Shown here: piece by piece, positions 1-8,403 of the stretch
Position numbering within the stretch: position 1 is the stretch's first letter
Layout: each line of letters begins with the position of its first letter
Assembly: GCA_964235765.1 (NCBI GenBank)
Contig: CAXSDH010000002.1
Span: forward strand, 100,818 to 164,817
Direction of reading: 5' to 3'
From: JAVVHH01 sp964235765
Lineage (GTDB): Bacteria; Pseudomonadota; Alphaproteobacteria; Acetobacterales; Acetobacteraceae
Length of the DNA stretch: 64,000 nt
Notes under the pieces: model-generated
Database searches by the model: none
What the model was told of the DNA's origin: nothing
What the model saw: only the letters and a program-made list of their open reading frames with translations
Position numbers and translations under genes: made by a program

Positions 1-1456
1 CCCAGAGCACGGGGTTGCCCAGCTTGCCGCGGCAGGTGGGGGCGACCACGGCGCGGCCTTCGTCGGGGTCGAAGGCCTCGATCAGCCGGTCGATCATGCG
101 GCCGGTCACCAGGGGCATGTCGCCCAGGCACACGACGGCCGCCCCCGCCGCGTCCGGCACCGCGGCGATGCCGGCGCGCAGGCTGGCCGATAGCCCGGCG
201 GCGAAGTCCGCGGCCGGCACGAGCTGCACCGGCCGGCCGGCCAGGGCTTGGGCCACCTCGTCGCCGCGATGCCCGATGACGACGATCACCGGCCGGGCCG
301 CGCTCGACAGCAGGTTGTCCACCACGCGGGCGATCATCGGCTTGCCCGCGCGGTCCGGGACCAGCAGCTTGTTGTGCGGCGCCATGCGGCTGGACTGCCC
401 GGCGGCCAGCACCACGCCGGCCACGCCACGGTGCCGCGGGACCGCCGCCGCGGTGGCGCGGGCGCGGGGCAGGGGGCGTGCGCCGATGTCCTTCAACAAC
501 CCGCCGACGCCCATGCGCGCGATGGCGCCGCCGTCCACGCCGATGCCGGCGAACAGGCGGGCCAGCACCCAGTCGATACCGTTCAGCTTCGGGCTGCGGG
601 CGCAGCCGGGCAGTACCAGCGCGGGGCGCGCGCCGATGCGGCCAAGGCAGATCAGGTTGCCGGGATCGACCGGCATGCCGAAATGCAGGATTTCGCCGCC
701 GGCCGCGACGATGCCGGAGGGACCCACGTCGCGCCGGTCCACCACCGCGCTGGCGCCGGCCACGAGCAGGACGTCGGCCCCCCGCTCGATCAGCAAAGCC
801 AAGGCCGCAGCGATCGGGCCTTGCTCGTGCGCGCACTCGATCGGCGGCAGCAGGGCGCCGGTCAGGCCGGCCACCCGGGCGGCGGTGGCCTCGGCGGTGC
901 CGGCCAGGATGCTCGGCTTGAGGCCGGGCAGGGTGGTCATCACCAGGCCCACTCGCAGGGGCTGGAACGGATGCAGGGTCAGCGCGGGCGCGCGGCGGGC
1001 GATGGCTTCGGCCTGGGCCAGGACAGGGCCGGGCACCGCGAAGGGGATCACCTTGATGGTCGCGACCATCTCGCCGGCCGCGACCGGGGCGGCGTCGGGC
1101 AGGGTGCCGAGGGTCAGCGCCTCGTCCACGGCGTTCACGGCGTCGACCACGGCGGCGTCGATGCGCAACAGCCCGGGCCGGGCGGCCGCGAGGTTGACCC
1201 GGCCAGTACCGGCGCGGCTGCGGGCCAGGCCCGGCGCGAGCAGCGCGTCGGCAAGCCGGTCGGCCGCCGCGTCTTCGGCGACGTCGCCGACGTCGAGGCG
1301 GGCGGCAATCACGCTCGGGACGCCGGCAGCGCGCAAGGCGTCGAGCGCCGCCGGGTCGAGGATCGCGCCCTTTTTCAGCACGCGGCCGGGCAGGCGCTGC
1401 GTGTGGGCCAGCACCGCGCCCTCGGCCTCCTCCAGCGCGATGCGGCCGAAGATCAC
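1..1456 (-). CDS. Molybdenum cofactor cytidylyltransferase with N-terminal molybdopterin-binding domain (partial)
   Basis: The 3' end is cut by the window edge; 485 residues are visible. The N-terminal two thirds resembles the molybdopterin-binding (MoCF/MoeA-like) fold. The C-terminal part is a MobA/MocA-type NTP transferase with the nucleotide-binding motif LAAGQSSRM followed by a lysine-containing KLL, and later the GDMP metal-binding segment. Such fusions convert Mo-molybdopterin to the dinucleotide cofactor used by xanthine-dehydrogenase/CO-dehydrogenase-type hydroxylases. The start is a GTG overlapping the stop of the upstream XdhC gene (GTGA), so translation is probably coupled. It is the last visible gene of a Cox-type maturation operon. 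Confidence 0.85.
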   Translation of the reverse strand, partial: MIFGRIALEEAEGAVLAHTQRLPGRVLKKGAILDPAALDALRAAGVPSVIAARLDVGDVAEDAAADRLADALLAPGLARSRAGTGRVNLAAARPGLLRIDAAVVDAVNAVDEALTLGTLPDAAPVAAGEMVATIKVIPFAVPGPVLAQAEAIARRAPALTLHPFQPLRVGLVMTTLPGLKPSILAGTAEATAARVAGLTGALLPPIECAHEQGPIAAALALLIERGADVLLVAGASAVVDRRDVGPSGIVAAGGEILHFGMPVDPGNLICLGRIGARPALVLPGCARSPKLNGIDWVLARLFAGIGVDGGAIARMGVGGLLKDIGARPLPRARATAAAVPRHRGVAGVVLAAGQSSRMAPHNKLLVPDRAGKPMIARVVDNLLSSAARPVIVVIGHRGDEVAQALAGRPVQLVPAADFAAGLSASLRAGIAAVPDAAGAAVVCLGDMPLVTGRMIDRLIEAFDPDEGRAVVAPTCRGKLGNPVLW

Positions 1457-2127
1457 GCGCCGCGCCGCACGGCGACGACCTGGGCCAGCACCGACAGGGC
1501 GATTTCGGGCGCGGTGACGGCGGCGATGTCCAGGCCGACCGGCCCGTGGATGCGGGCGAGCGCGGCGTCGTCATGGCCGAGGTCGCGCAGCCGGGCCAGC
1601 CGCGCCGCGTGGGTGCGGCGGGAGCCGAGGGCGCCGACATAGAATGCGCCGGAGCGGAGCGCGCGGTCCAGCGCGGGGTCATCGAGCTTCGGGTCGTGCG
1701 TGAGCGTGACGACGGCGGTGCGGCTGTCGGGGCGGAGGGCATCCATCGCCTCGTCGGGCCACTCCGTGCTGACGGAGACGCCGGGGAAGCGCTCGTCGGT
1801 GGCGAAGGAGCGGCGGGGGTCCACCACCGTCACCCCATAGCCGAGCTGTGCGGCCATCGGCACGAGGGCCTGGGCGATGTGCACCGCGCCGACCACCACG
1901 AGGCGGAGCGGTGGATTGTAGGCGTGCAGGAACCATGTCTCGCCAGCTACTTCGGCGGTTTTGCTGTGGTCGGATGCGAGCACGGCGGCGGCGGCATCGG
2001 CTAGCTCGGGTGCGGCGGCGCCATCGGGCAGCAGAACCTGCTCGCCGCCGGGCAGCCTTGTGGCCAGCACCACCGGGCGCTTCTCGCCGCGCGCCTGGGC
2101 CAGGCGGGCCAGCATGTCCGGCGTCAT
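1453..2127 (-). CDS. XdhC family protein, Rossmann (C-terminal) half
   Basis: This 224-residue protein carries the XdhC C-terminal Rossmann domain: the nucleotide-binding stretch VVVGAVHIAQAL, then VVDPR, and the conserved YVGALGSRRTH segment in the second half. XdhC proteins bind and insert sulfurated molybdenum cofactor into molybdenum hydroxylases. The usual N-terminal XdhC/CoxI domain is encoded by the separate upstream gene, which overlaps this one by ATGA. The first 60-80 residues are poorly conserved. Assignment to the family is firm; the target enzyme is not in the window. Confidence 0.88.
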   Translation of the reverse strand: MTPDMLARLAQARGEKRPVVLATRLPGGEQVLLPDGAAAPELADAAAAVLASDHSKTAEVAGETWFLHAYNPPLRLVVVGAVHIAQALVPMAAQLGYGVTVVDPRRSFATDERFPGVSVSTEWPDEAMDALRPDSRTAVVTLTHDPKLDDPALDRALRSGAFYVGALGSRRTHAARLARLRDLGHDDAALARIHGPVGLDIAAVTAPEIALSVLAQVVAVRRGA

Positions 2128-2444
2128 CCCAGGCGTTCCACGAACACCTTCAGCTTGCCGCCACAGGCCAGGCCGACCTCCCAGGCGCGCTCATCCGTCA
2201 CGCCGAAATCCAGCAGTTGCGGCGCGCCGCTCGCCATGGTCCGCTTCGCGGCGTCGGCCACCGCGCCCTCGATGCAGCCGCCGCTCACGGAACCGGCCAT
2301 GCGGCCGGACAGGGTGACCGCCATCTGGCTGCCGGGCGGGCGGGGAGAACTGCCCCAGGTTTCGGTCACCGTGGCCAGCGCCACCTGCTCGCCGGCTTGG
2401 AGCCAGCCTGCGGCGGTGCTCAGAACGTCCTCGGCCTCGATCAT
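2124..2444 (-). CDS. XdhC/CoxI family protein, N-terminal domain only
   Basis: A 106-residue protein consisting only of the XdhC/CoxI N-terminal domain, with the family signatures ATVTETWGSSPRPPG, SGGCIEGAV and LACGGKL; the latter two hold the conserved cysteines. It acts with the downstream XdhC half in molybdenum cofactor maturation of a hydroxylase. Its ATG overlaps the stop of the VWA gene and its stop overlaps the start of the XdhC half, both as ATGA, which argues for a genuine two-protein arrangement rather than a frameshifted single gene. Confidence 0.88.
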   Translation of the reverse strand: MIEAEDVLSTAAGWLQAGEQVALATVTETWGSSPRPPGSQMAVTLSGRMAGSVSGGCIEGAVADAAKRTMASGAPQLLDFGVTDERAWEVGLACGGKLKVFVERLG

Positions 2445-3631
2445 TCGGTCCTCCAGGGGTCGCGCCCCCGCGCCGGGGCGGGGCGGGAGAGCAGGTCGAT
2501 CAGGGCGCGCAGGCTGTCGAGGTTATGGACGGTGCGGAATTCGTCCACGTGCGGCAGCATCGCCCGGATGCCCTGGGATTTGGGCTGGAACCCCTGCCAG
2601 CGCAACAGCGGGTTCAGCCAGATCAGCCGGCGGCAGGAGCGGTGCAGCCGGTCCATGTTCTCGGCCAGGCCGGCCGCGCCGTCCCGGTCCAGCCCGTCGG
2701 TGACCAGCAGCACCACCGCGCCCTGGCCCAGCACGCGGCGGGACCAGCGCTGGTTGAACTCGGCCAGCGCCTCGCCGATCCGCGTGCCGCCGGACCAGTC
2801 GGGCACGGCGTGCGCCACCATCTGGAACGCGGTCTCCGGATCGCGATGGCGCAGTTGGCGGGTGATGTTGGAAAGCCTGGTGCCGAACAGGAACACCTGC
2901 ACCCGGTCCCTGTCGTTGGCGACCGCGTGCAGGAAGTGCAGCAGGACCTGGGCGTAACGGGCCATGGAGCCGGAGATGTCGCACAGCACGACCAGCGGCG
3001 GCGGACGCACGACCCGGCGGGCGCGGGACAGCTCGGTGATCTCCCCGCCCCGGCGCAGGCTGCGGCGCAGCGTGGCGCCGAGGTCGATGCGCGGTCCGTG
3101 GGCGTCGGGGCGGAGACGCCTTGTGCGGCGGAGGTCGAGCGGCAGGTGCAGCCGGCGGATTTCCGACTTGGCATTGGCGACCTGGTCTGCGCTCATCTGC
3201 TCGAAATCCATGGTCTGCAACTGCTCGCGCTCGCTGACCGTCATGGCGGCGTCGAGCTCGGGCGGGGCGTCCTCACCCTTGGGGCGGCGGTCGCGCGGGG
3301 TGGCGAGCGCCTCGGCAACCCGGCGGGCGCCGGGGCTGGGCCGCTGCTCGCGCGGCGGCTTGTCGTCGAGCATGCCGAGGGCGGCCGCCTGCTGTGCGGC
3401 GGCCGGGTCGCGCCAGAATAGGGTGAAGGCCTGGTCGAACACCTCCCGGTGTTCGTGGCGGTGCACCATCAGGCTGCGCAGGGCGGATTGCGCCTGGGTG
3501 CGGTCGCCGAGGTCGATCAGCTCCAAGGCTTGCCCGGCGGCGATGACCTCCGCCGGCCCGACCGGCAGCCCGGCCCGGCGAAGCAGGCGGGCGAACTGCA
3601 TGACGTTTGCCGCCAAGGCCCCGCCGCTCAC
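2441..3631 (-). CDS. VWA domain-containing CoxE-like protein
   Basis: A 396-residue protein with a C-terminal von Willebrand factor A domain: the MIDAS motif CDISGSM lies near the middle and LLVTDGLDRDG further on. The N-terminal half is arginine- and alanine-rich, as in CoxE proteins of aerobic CO dehydrogenase clusters. In those clusters CoxE works with the AAA+ ATPase CoxD on assembly of the copper/molybdenum active site. Here the AAA+ gene lies immediately upstream with an ATGA overlap. Family assignment rests on the MIDAS motif plus this pairing. Confidence 0.87.
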   Translation of the reverse strand: MSGGALAANVMQFARLLRRAGLPVGPAEVIAAGQALELIDLGDRTQAQSALRSLMVHRHEHREVFDQAFTLFWRDPAAAQQAAALGMLDDKPPREQRPSPGARRVAEALATPRDRRPKGEDAPPELDAAMTVSEREQLQTMDFEQMSADQVANAKSEIRRLHLPLDLRRTRRLRPDAHGPRIDLGATLRRSLRRGGEITELSRARRVVRPPPLVVLCDISGSMARYAQVLLHFLHAVANDRDRVQVFLFGTRLSNITRQLRHRDPETAFQMVAHAVPDWSGGTRIGEALAEFNQRWSRRVLGQGAVVLLVTDGLDRDGAAGLAENMDRLHRSCRRLIWLNPLLRWQGFQPKSQGIRAMLPHVDEFRTVHNLDSLRALIDLLSRPAPARGRDPWRTE

Positions 3632-4539
3632 GCCGCCGCCTTCGCCTCGTCCAGCAGGCGGGCCGCCTCCGCGCCGCGGACGCGGGCGATATCGTCCTGG
3701 TATTTAAGGAGGACGCCGAGGGTTTGGTCGACCGCATCGCCGCCCAGCTCGCGCTGGTCGAGGTATTGCAGCGCCGCCGCCCAGTCGATCGTCTCGGCCA
3801 CGCCGGGCAGCTTGAACAGGTCCATGCCGCGCAGCCGTTGCACGAAGGCGACGATCTCGGCGGAGAGGCGTTCCGGCAGGCCGGGGCCCTTGGCCGCCAG
3901 GATGGCGCGCTCGCGGGCGGCCGTGGGGTAGTCCACCCACTGGTAAAGGCAGCGGCGGCGAATGGCGTCGTGCACTTCGCGGGTGCGGTTGCTGGTCAGC
4001 ACCACCACCGGCGGCACGGCGGCCCGAACCGTGCCGTATTCCGGCACGGTGATCTGGTAATCCGCCAGCAGCTCCAGCAGGAACGCCTCGAACGGCTCGT
4101 CCGCCCGGTCCAGCTCGTCGATCAGCAGCACGGCCGGCTCAAGGTCGGGGTCGATGGCCGACAGCAGGGGACGGGCCTGCAGGAACTCGCGGGAGAAGAT
4201 GCTTTCGGACAGGCGCTCGCGGTTGCGGTCTCCGGCGGCTTCGGCCAGGCGGATCGCCATGAGCTGCTTGGCGTGGTCCCACTCGTAGGCGGCGGCGGAG
4301 AGGTCCATGCCGTCGTAGCATTGCAGGCGCACCAGCCGGCGGCCAAGCCCGGCGGCGAGCACCTTGGCGATCTCGGTCTTGCCGGTGCCGGGCTCGCCCT
4401 CCAGGAACAGCGGGCGCCGCATCGCGAGCGCCAGGTGCACGGTGGTGGCGAGCGTCGGGTCCGCGATGTAGCCGCCGCGCTCGAGCAGCGCCGCCGTGTC
4501 CGCGACGCTGCCGGGTTCGAGCAGCGCCGCTTCAGCCAA
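3628..4539 (-). CDS. MoxR/CoxD-family AAA+ ATPase
   Basis: A 303-residue AAA+ ATPase of the MoxR family. The Walker A motif is EGEPGTGKTEIAK, near residue 51, and Walker B is VLLIDELDRADEPFEAFLLE, followed by sensor-1 VLTSNRTREVHDA. MoxR ATPases act as chaperones for metallo-enzyme maturation, and the CoxD subgroup pairs with VWA proteins such as the downstream gene. The start overlaps the end of the CoxG-like gene by eight bases. It is cytosolic, with no membrane segment. Length is normal for the family. Confidence 0.9.
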   Translation of the reverse strand: MAEAALLEPGSVADTAALLERGGYIADPTLATTVHLALAMRRPLFLEGEPGTGKTEIAKVLAAGLGRRLVRLQCYDGMDLSAAAYEWDHAKQLMAIRLAEAAGDRNRERLSESIFSREFLQARPLLSAIDPDLEPAVLLIDELDRADEPFEAFLLELLADYQITVPEYGTVRAAVPPVVVLTSNRTREVHDAIRRRCLYQWVDYPTAARERAILAAKGPGLPERLSAEIVAFVQRLRGMDLFKLPGVAETIDWAAALQYLDQRELGGDAVDQTLGVLLKYQDDIARVRGAEAARLLDEAKAAA

Positions 4540-5272
4540 GCACGTAGCCTTTGAAGACCAGGATGAAGATCATGATCCAGAGCACGGCGCCGACCGCGGC
4601 GATACGCGGGAAGCCGAACGGCTCCTTTGGGATCAGGCCCAGCAGGCTAAGCTTGGCCGGCTTGGCGGCGAGCGGGCGGTTGGTGGGCCGCGCCGTGCTT
4701 GCTGCGTCGCCGGTCAGGGCGGCGACGGCGCCGATCACGCCGTCGGCGGCCACGGGCGCGGTGGCGGTCAGGGGTACGTTGCTCGGGGTAACGTCGTTGG
4801 TGGGCGCAGGAGCCGCGGCCGCGGCGGGCTCGGGCATGGCCACGGCGGCGGAGAAGCGGTCGAAGAACATGTCCGCCATCTGCTTGCTCGTCGCGTCGAT
4901 CAGCCGGGCGCCGAGTTGCGCGATCTTGCCGCCGACCTGCGCCTTGACGTCGTATGTGAGCAGGGTGAACGCGCCGTCGTCGGACAGGCGGACGTTGGCG
5001 CCGCCCTTGGCGAACCCCGCGACCCCGCCCTGGCCCTCGCCGCCGATGCGGTAGCTGGTCGGCGGATCGAGGTCGGTGAGCTGGACCTTGCCAGTAAAGC
5101 GCGCGGAGATCGGCCCGATTTTGACCGCGGCGGTCGCCTTCATCTCGTTGTCGCTGGTCTTTTCCAGGCTTTCGCAGCCGGGAATGCACGCCTTGAGCAC
5201 GGCGGGGTCGTTCAGCGCGTCCCACACTTTTTGTCGCGGGGCGGGGATGCGCCTCTCGCCTGTCATGTCCAT
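4532..5272 (-). CDS. CoxG-like SRPBCC domain protein with C-terminal membrane anchor
   Basis: A 246-residue protein. Residues 1-150 form a CoxG/SRPBCC (START-like) domain with the family pattern GERRIPAPRQKVWDALNDP and LKACIPGCESLE. A low-complexity Ala/Pro/Thr linker follows, and a single hydrophobic segment near the C-terminus probably anchors it to the inner membrane, as described for CoxG, which helps attach CO dehydrogenase to the membrane. The start chosen (MDMTGER) has GGAG about nine bases upstream; a longer reading frame to 5374 adds residues unlike the family. It is the first gene of the minus-strand operon. Confidence 0.87.
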   Translation of the reverse strand: MDMTGERRIPAPRQKVWDALNDPAVLKACIPGCESLEKTSDNEMKATAAVKIGPISARFTGKVQLTDLDPPTSYRIGGEGQGGVAGFAKGGANVRLSDDGAFTLLTYDVKAQVGGKIAQLGARLIDATSKQMADMFFDRFSAAVAMPEPAAAAAPAPTNDVTPSNVPLTATAPVAADGVIGAVAALTGDAASTARPTNRPLAAKPAKLSLLGLIPKEPFGFPRIAAVGAVLWIMIFILVFKGYVLG

Positions 5273-5389
5273 GTAGCCAGCACTCCGTTCGGTGCTCGTA
5301 CGTTTAGAGGGCGGGGTGGCGGGGTGCAACCGAGCCGTCTTGCTGATAAAGCAGGGCCGCTGGCCCGGTTGCACCGTTCAGGAGCTTGG

Positions 5390-6313
5390 ATGACCTATCT
5401 CGTCGCCGCCGATTGCCCGACCGACCCAGCCGGAGTGCGCTTCCGCGCCCTGGTCGAGTCGGGGGGGATCGTCCAGATCCCTGGCGCGCATAATGGCATG
5501 GCGGGGCTGCAGGCGCGGGCGGCCGGGTTCACGGCGGCGTACCTGTCGGGGGCGGCCATGACGGCCAGCATGGGATTGCCGGACCTCGGCATGATCACGG
5601 TGGACGAGGTCGGGTTCTTCATCCGCCAGGTCGCGCGGGCGAGCGGGCTGCCGGTGCTGGTGGACGGCGATACCGGCTACGGCGAGGCGCTGAACGTGAT
5701 GAGCATGGTCCGCAACTTCGAGGACGCCGGGGCGGGGGCGGTGCACATCGAGGACCAGTTGCTGCCGAAGAAGTGCGGCCACCTGAACGACAAGAAGCTC
5801 GCCGACGCGCACGACATGGCGGCAAAGGTCGCCGCGGCGCGAAAGGCCCGGCGGCATCTCTATATCCTGGCCCGCACCGACGCCGCGGCCAGCGAGGGCA
5901 TGGACGGCGCCGTCGCCCGCGCCAAGCTGTATATGGACGCCGGCGCCGACGCGATCTTTCCCGAGGCGCTGCATGACGCGGAGATGTTCCGCGAGTTCGC
6001 GCGCCGCATGCCGGGCGTGCCGTTGCTGGCCAACATGACGGAGTTCGGCCGCACCCCGTTCTTCACCGCCGCCGAGTTCGAGGCGATGGGCTACCGCATG
6101 GTGATCTGGCCGGTCAGCAGCCTGCGCGTGGCCAACAAGGCGCAGGAGCAGCTCTATGCGGCGATCCGCCGGGATGGCGGCACGCAGAACTGCGTCGATC
6201 GGATGCAGACCCGGGCGGAGCTGTATGCCACGATCGACTACGCCGGGTACGAGGCTCTCGACCAGAGCATTGTCGGCACGGTGGTGCCGCACGGCATGCC
6301 GCAACGCGTGTAA
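5390..6313 (+). CDS. Isocitrate lyase/phosphoenolpyruvate mutase family protein (methylisocitrate lyase-like)
   Basis: A 307-residue alpha/beta-barrel lyase of the ICL/PEP mutase superfamily. It has the metal-binding VDGDTGYGE (residues 91-99), EDQ, and the catalytic KKCGH loop with Cys129. Length fits methylisocitrate lyase (PrpB), which splits 2-methylisocitrate into succinate and pyruvate. Oxaloacetate-decarboxylase-like relatives share these motifs, so the substrate is not certain. AGGAG lies just before the ATG. No prpC or prpD is in the window, so a complete methylcitrate cycle is not shown here. The start is well separated from the divergent coxG-like gene. Confidence 0.85.
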   Translation: MTYLVAADCPTDPAGVRFRALVESGGIVQIPGAHNGMAGLQARAAGFTAAYLSGAAMTASMGLPDLGMITVDEVGFFIRQVARASGLPVLVDGDTGYGEALNVMSMVRNFEDAGAGAVHIEDQLLPKKCGHLNDKKLADAHDMAAKVAAARKARRHLYILARTDAAASEGMDGAVARAKLYMDAGADAIFPEALHDAEMFREFARRMPGVPLLANMTEFGRTPFFTAAEFEAMGYRMVIWPVSSLRVANKAQEQLYAAIRRDGGTQNCVDRMQTRAELYATIDYAGYEALDQSIVGTVVPHGMPQRV

Positions 6314-6322
6314 GGAGCCACG

Positions 6323-6616
6323 ATGGCAAAAGGTTATTGGATCAGCTGCTACCGCTCCGTTTCGGACCCGGCCGCGCTAGGCGCGTACGCCAAGCTCGCC
6401 GCGCCGGCCATCCTGGCCCATGGCGGGCGGTTCCTGGCACGCGGCGGCACGGCGCGCACCTACGAAGCGGGGATCGAGCAGCGCACCGTCGTCGTCGAGT
6501 TCGAGAGCGTCGAGCAGGCGGTGGCGACCTATGAGAGCCCAGAATACGGGGCGGCGCTGCGGGCGCTGGGCGGCGGCGCGGAGCGGGATTTTCGCATCGT
6601 GGAAGGCGTGGGCTGA
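6323..6616 (+). CDS. DUF1330 domain-containing protein
   Basis: A 97-residue protein matching the DUF1330 ferredoxin-like (dimeric alpha/beta barrel) family: KGYWISCYRSVSDP at the N-terminus, then GGRFLARGG, the VVVEFESVEQA strand and YESPEYGAALR. The biochemical role of DUF1330 proteins is not established. It begins nine bases after the lyase gene with AAGGAG upstream, and its stop overlaps the likely CTG start of the next gene, so the four genes from here to DUF192 are probably one operon. Confidence 0.87.
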   Translation: MAKGYWISCYRSVSDPAALGAYAKLAAPAILAHGGRFLARGGTARTYEAGIEQRTVVVEFESVEQAVATYESPEYGAALRALGGGAERDFRIVEGVG

Positions 6617-7725
6617 CGCCGCTTTACGTCGGCAGCGAGATCTACCGCCGGTCCACCTACGGGCCGGGCCACCCCTTGGCGATCCCACGCGTGACGACCT
6701 GCACCGATCTGTGCCGGGCGATGGGCTGGCTGCCGGACGCGGCGTTCCGGGTGGCGCCGATGGCGGAGTTGGCCGACGTGTTGCGGTTCCATGATGCGGA
6801 GTACGTCGCGGCGCTGCGCCGGGCCGAGGCGGCGCAGGCGGTGTCGGACGCGGATCGCGACCGGTTCCGCATCGGCGCGGAGGGCAACCCGGTTTATCCG
6901 GAGATCTACCGGCGCCCCATGACCTCGGCCGGCGGCGTGATGCTGGCGTGCCGGCTGACCCTGCCCGGCGGCGTCGTGCACTGCCCCGGCGGCGGCACGC
7001 ATCACGGCCGCCCCGCCCGGGCGAGCGGGTTCTGCTATTTGAACGACCCGGTGCTCGGCATCCTGACCTGGCTCGAGGCCGGGCTCGACAACATCGTCTA
7101 CCTCGACATCGACGCCCACCATGGCGATGGGGTGCAGGACGCGTTCCATGACGACCCGCGCGTACTGACGATCAGCGTGCACGAGGCCGGGCGTTGGCCG
7201 TTCACCGGCCGCGCCGAGGATCGTGCCGGGGGGGATGCACGCAACCTGCCGGTTCCGGCCGGGTTCAACGATACGGAGATGCGCTGGGTGATGGAGCGTG
7301 CCGTGCTGCCGCTGATCCGGGCGCGCCGGCCGCAAGCGATGTTTCTGCAATGCGGCGCGGATGCGCTGGAAGAGGACCCGTTGGCCCGGTTGTCGCTGTC
7401 GAACAATGCGCATTTCTGGGTGGTGGACGCCATCCGGGACGCGGCGCCCCGGCTGGTGGTGACCGGCGGCGGCGGCTACAACCCCTACACGGTCGGGCGC
7501 TGCTGGGCCGGTGTGTGGGCTGTGCTGAACGACATCGCCATCCCGGGCCGCACGACGCCGGAGGCCGAGGCGGTGTTGCGGGGGCTGGTGTATAATCGGG
7601 CCGCCGGCCGCAACCCGCCGGAACACTGGTTCACCACGATACGGGACGCGCCGCGCGAAGGGCCGGTGCGGGACGAGATCAAGCGGCTGGCGGCCCTGAC
7701 CCTGACCGAAAGGCTCGATGCATGA
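6613..7725 (+). CDS. Histone deacetylase/AcuC family amidohydrolase
   Basis: A zinc-dependent deacetylase of the arginase/HDAC fold. The signatures are CPGGGTHHGRP (catalytic histidine pair), LDIDAHHGDGVQ (metal-binding Asp and His) and TGGGGYNPY near the C-terminus. Bacterial relatives act on acetylated proteins or polyamines; the substrate here is unknown. The conserved N-terminus (LYVGSEIYRRSTYGPGHPLAIPRV) can only be included if translation starts at CTG 6613, which has GGAAGG seven bases upstream and overlaps the DUF1330 stop (CTGA). The first standard alternative, TTG 6676, would delete it. The 3' end overlaps the DUF192 start by ATGA. Confidence 0.85.
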   Translation: MTPLYVGSEIYRRSTYGPGHPLAIPRVTTCTDLCRAMGWLPDAAFRVAPMAELADVLRFHDAEYVAALRRAEAAQAVSDADRDRFRIGAEGNPVYPEIYRRPMTSAGGVMLACRLTLPGGVVHCPGGGTHHGRPARASGFCYLNDPVLGILTWLEAGLDNIVYLDIDAHHGDGVQDAFHDDPRVLTISVHEAGRWPFTGRAEDRAGGDARNLPVPAGFNDTEMRWVMERAVLPLIRARRPQAMFLQCGADALEEDPLARLSLSNNAHFWVVDAIRDAAPRLVVTGGGGYNPYTVGRCWAGVWAVLNDIAIPGRTTPEAEAVLRGLVYNRAAGRNPPEHWFTTIRDAPREGPVRDEIKRLAALTLTERLDA

Positions 7726-8189
7726 ACCGCCGTACCCTGCTGGCCCTCGTGGCCCTGTTCCCGCTTGCGGCCCGGGCACAGACCACGGCGCAACCGGAGC
7801 TTCCGAAAGAGAAGCTGACGATCATCACACGCGGCGGCGTGCGGCATGAGTTCACGGTGGAGATGGCGCTTTCCATCGAGCAGCAGACGGTCGGGCTGAT
7901 GTTCCGCCGCAGCGTGCCGGCGGATGGGGGGATGCTGTTCGATTGGGGCGCCCCGCGCGACAGCACGATGTGGATGCGCAACACGGTCTCGCCGCTGGAC
8001 ATGCTGTTCATCAACGCGGACGGCACGATTCGCCGCATCGCCGAGGACACGGTGCCGGAGAGCCTCGCCATGATTGAAAGCCGCGGCCCCGTGCGGGCGA
8101 CGCTCGAGCTTGCGGCGGGCACGGCGAAGCGGCTGGGCATCAGGGTGGGCGATAAGGTGGAGCAGCGGATTTTCGGTGCGGCGCCCTAG
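7722..8189 (+). CDS. DUF192 domain-containing secreted protein
   Basis: A 155-residue protein with an N-terminal signal peptide (MNRRTLLALVALFPLAARAQ, cleavage after ARA) followed by the DUF192 domain: hydrophobic strand EFTVEMALSIEQQTVGLMFR, MLFDWG, the MWMRNT motif and PLDMLFINADG. DUF192 proteins are small periplasmic beta-rich proteins of unknown activity. It overlaps the deacetylase gene by four bases and is the last gene before tRNA-Pro. Confidence 0.88.
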   Translation: MNRRTLLALVALFPLAARAQTTAQPELPKEKLTIITRGGVRHEFTVEMALSIEQQTVGLMFRRSVPADGGMLFDWGAPRDSTMWMRNTVSPLDMLFINADGTIRRIAEDTVPESLAMIESRGPVRATLELAAGTAKRLGIRVGDKVEQRIFGAAP

Positions 8190-8231
8190 ACGCTTGCGCT
8201 CCCCCGGCCGGAGACCTAGTTTCCCCCGCGG

Positions 8232-8308
8232 CGGGGTGTAGTACAGCCTGGTAGTACGCTTGCTTTGGGAGCAAGAGGCCGGAGGTTCGAATCCTCTCGC
8301 CCCGACCA
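8232..8308 (+). tRNA. tRNA-Pro (anticodon UGG)
   Basis: A 77-nt cloverleaf with encoded 3' CCA. The acceptor stem CGGGGTG pairs with CGCCCCG with one G-T wobble, the anticodon stem CTTGC/GCAAG encloses the loop TTTGGGA (anticodon TGG), and the T arm is GGAGG-TTCGAAT-CCTCT. The C1-G72 acceptor pair is typical of bacterial tRNA-Pro. It decodes CCN proline codons. The accessory stretch with the IS remnant begins some 700 bases downstream, but I found no second copy of the tRNA 3' end that would mark an integrated island. Confidence 0.95.
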
Positions 8309-8403
8309 CTCGTCGCAGGTTCCGAACGAACCTGACCCAGGTCTGTTCCCGGGGTCACCTCTTCCCGGGGCCAAACACCCGGTTCAGCGACTATATGCCT
8401 GAA

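Noticed and set aside
15..1642. Long plus-strand reading frames over the Mo-cofactor gene
   Set aside because: They are Arg/Ala/Ser-rich shadows of the minus-strand gene, whose protein shows clear family motifs.
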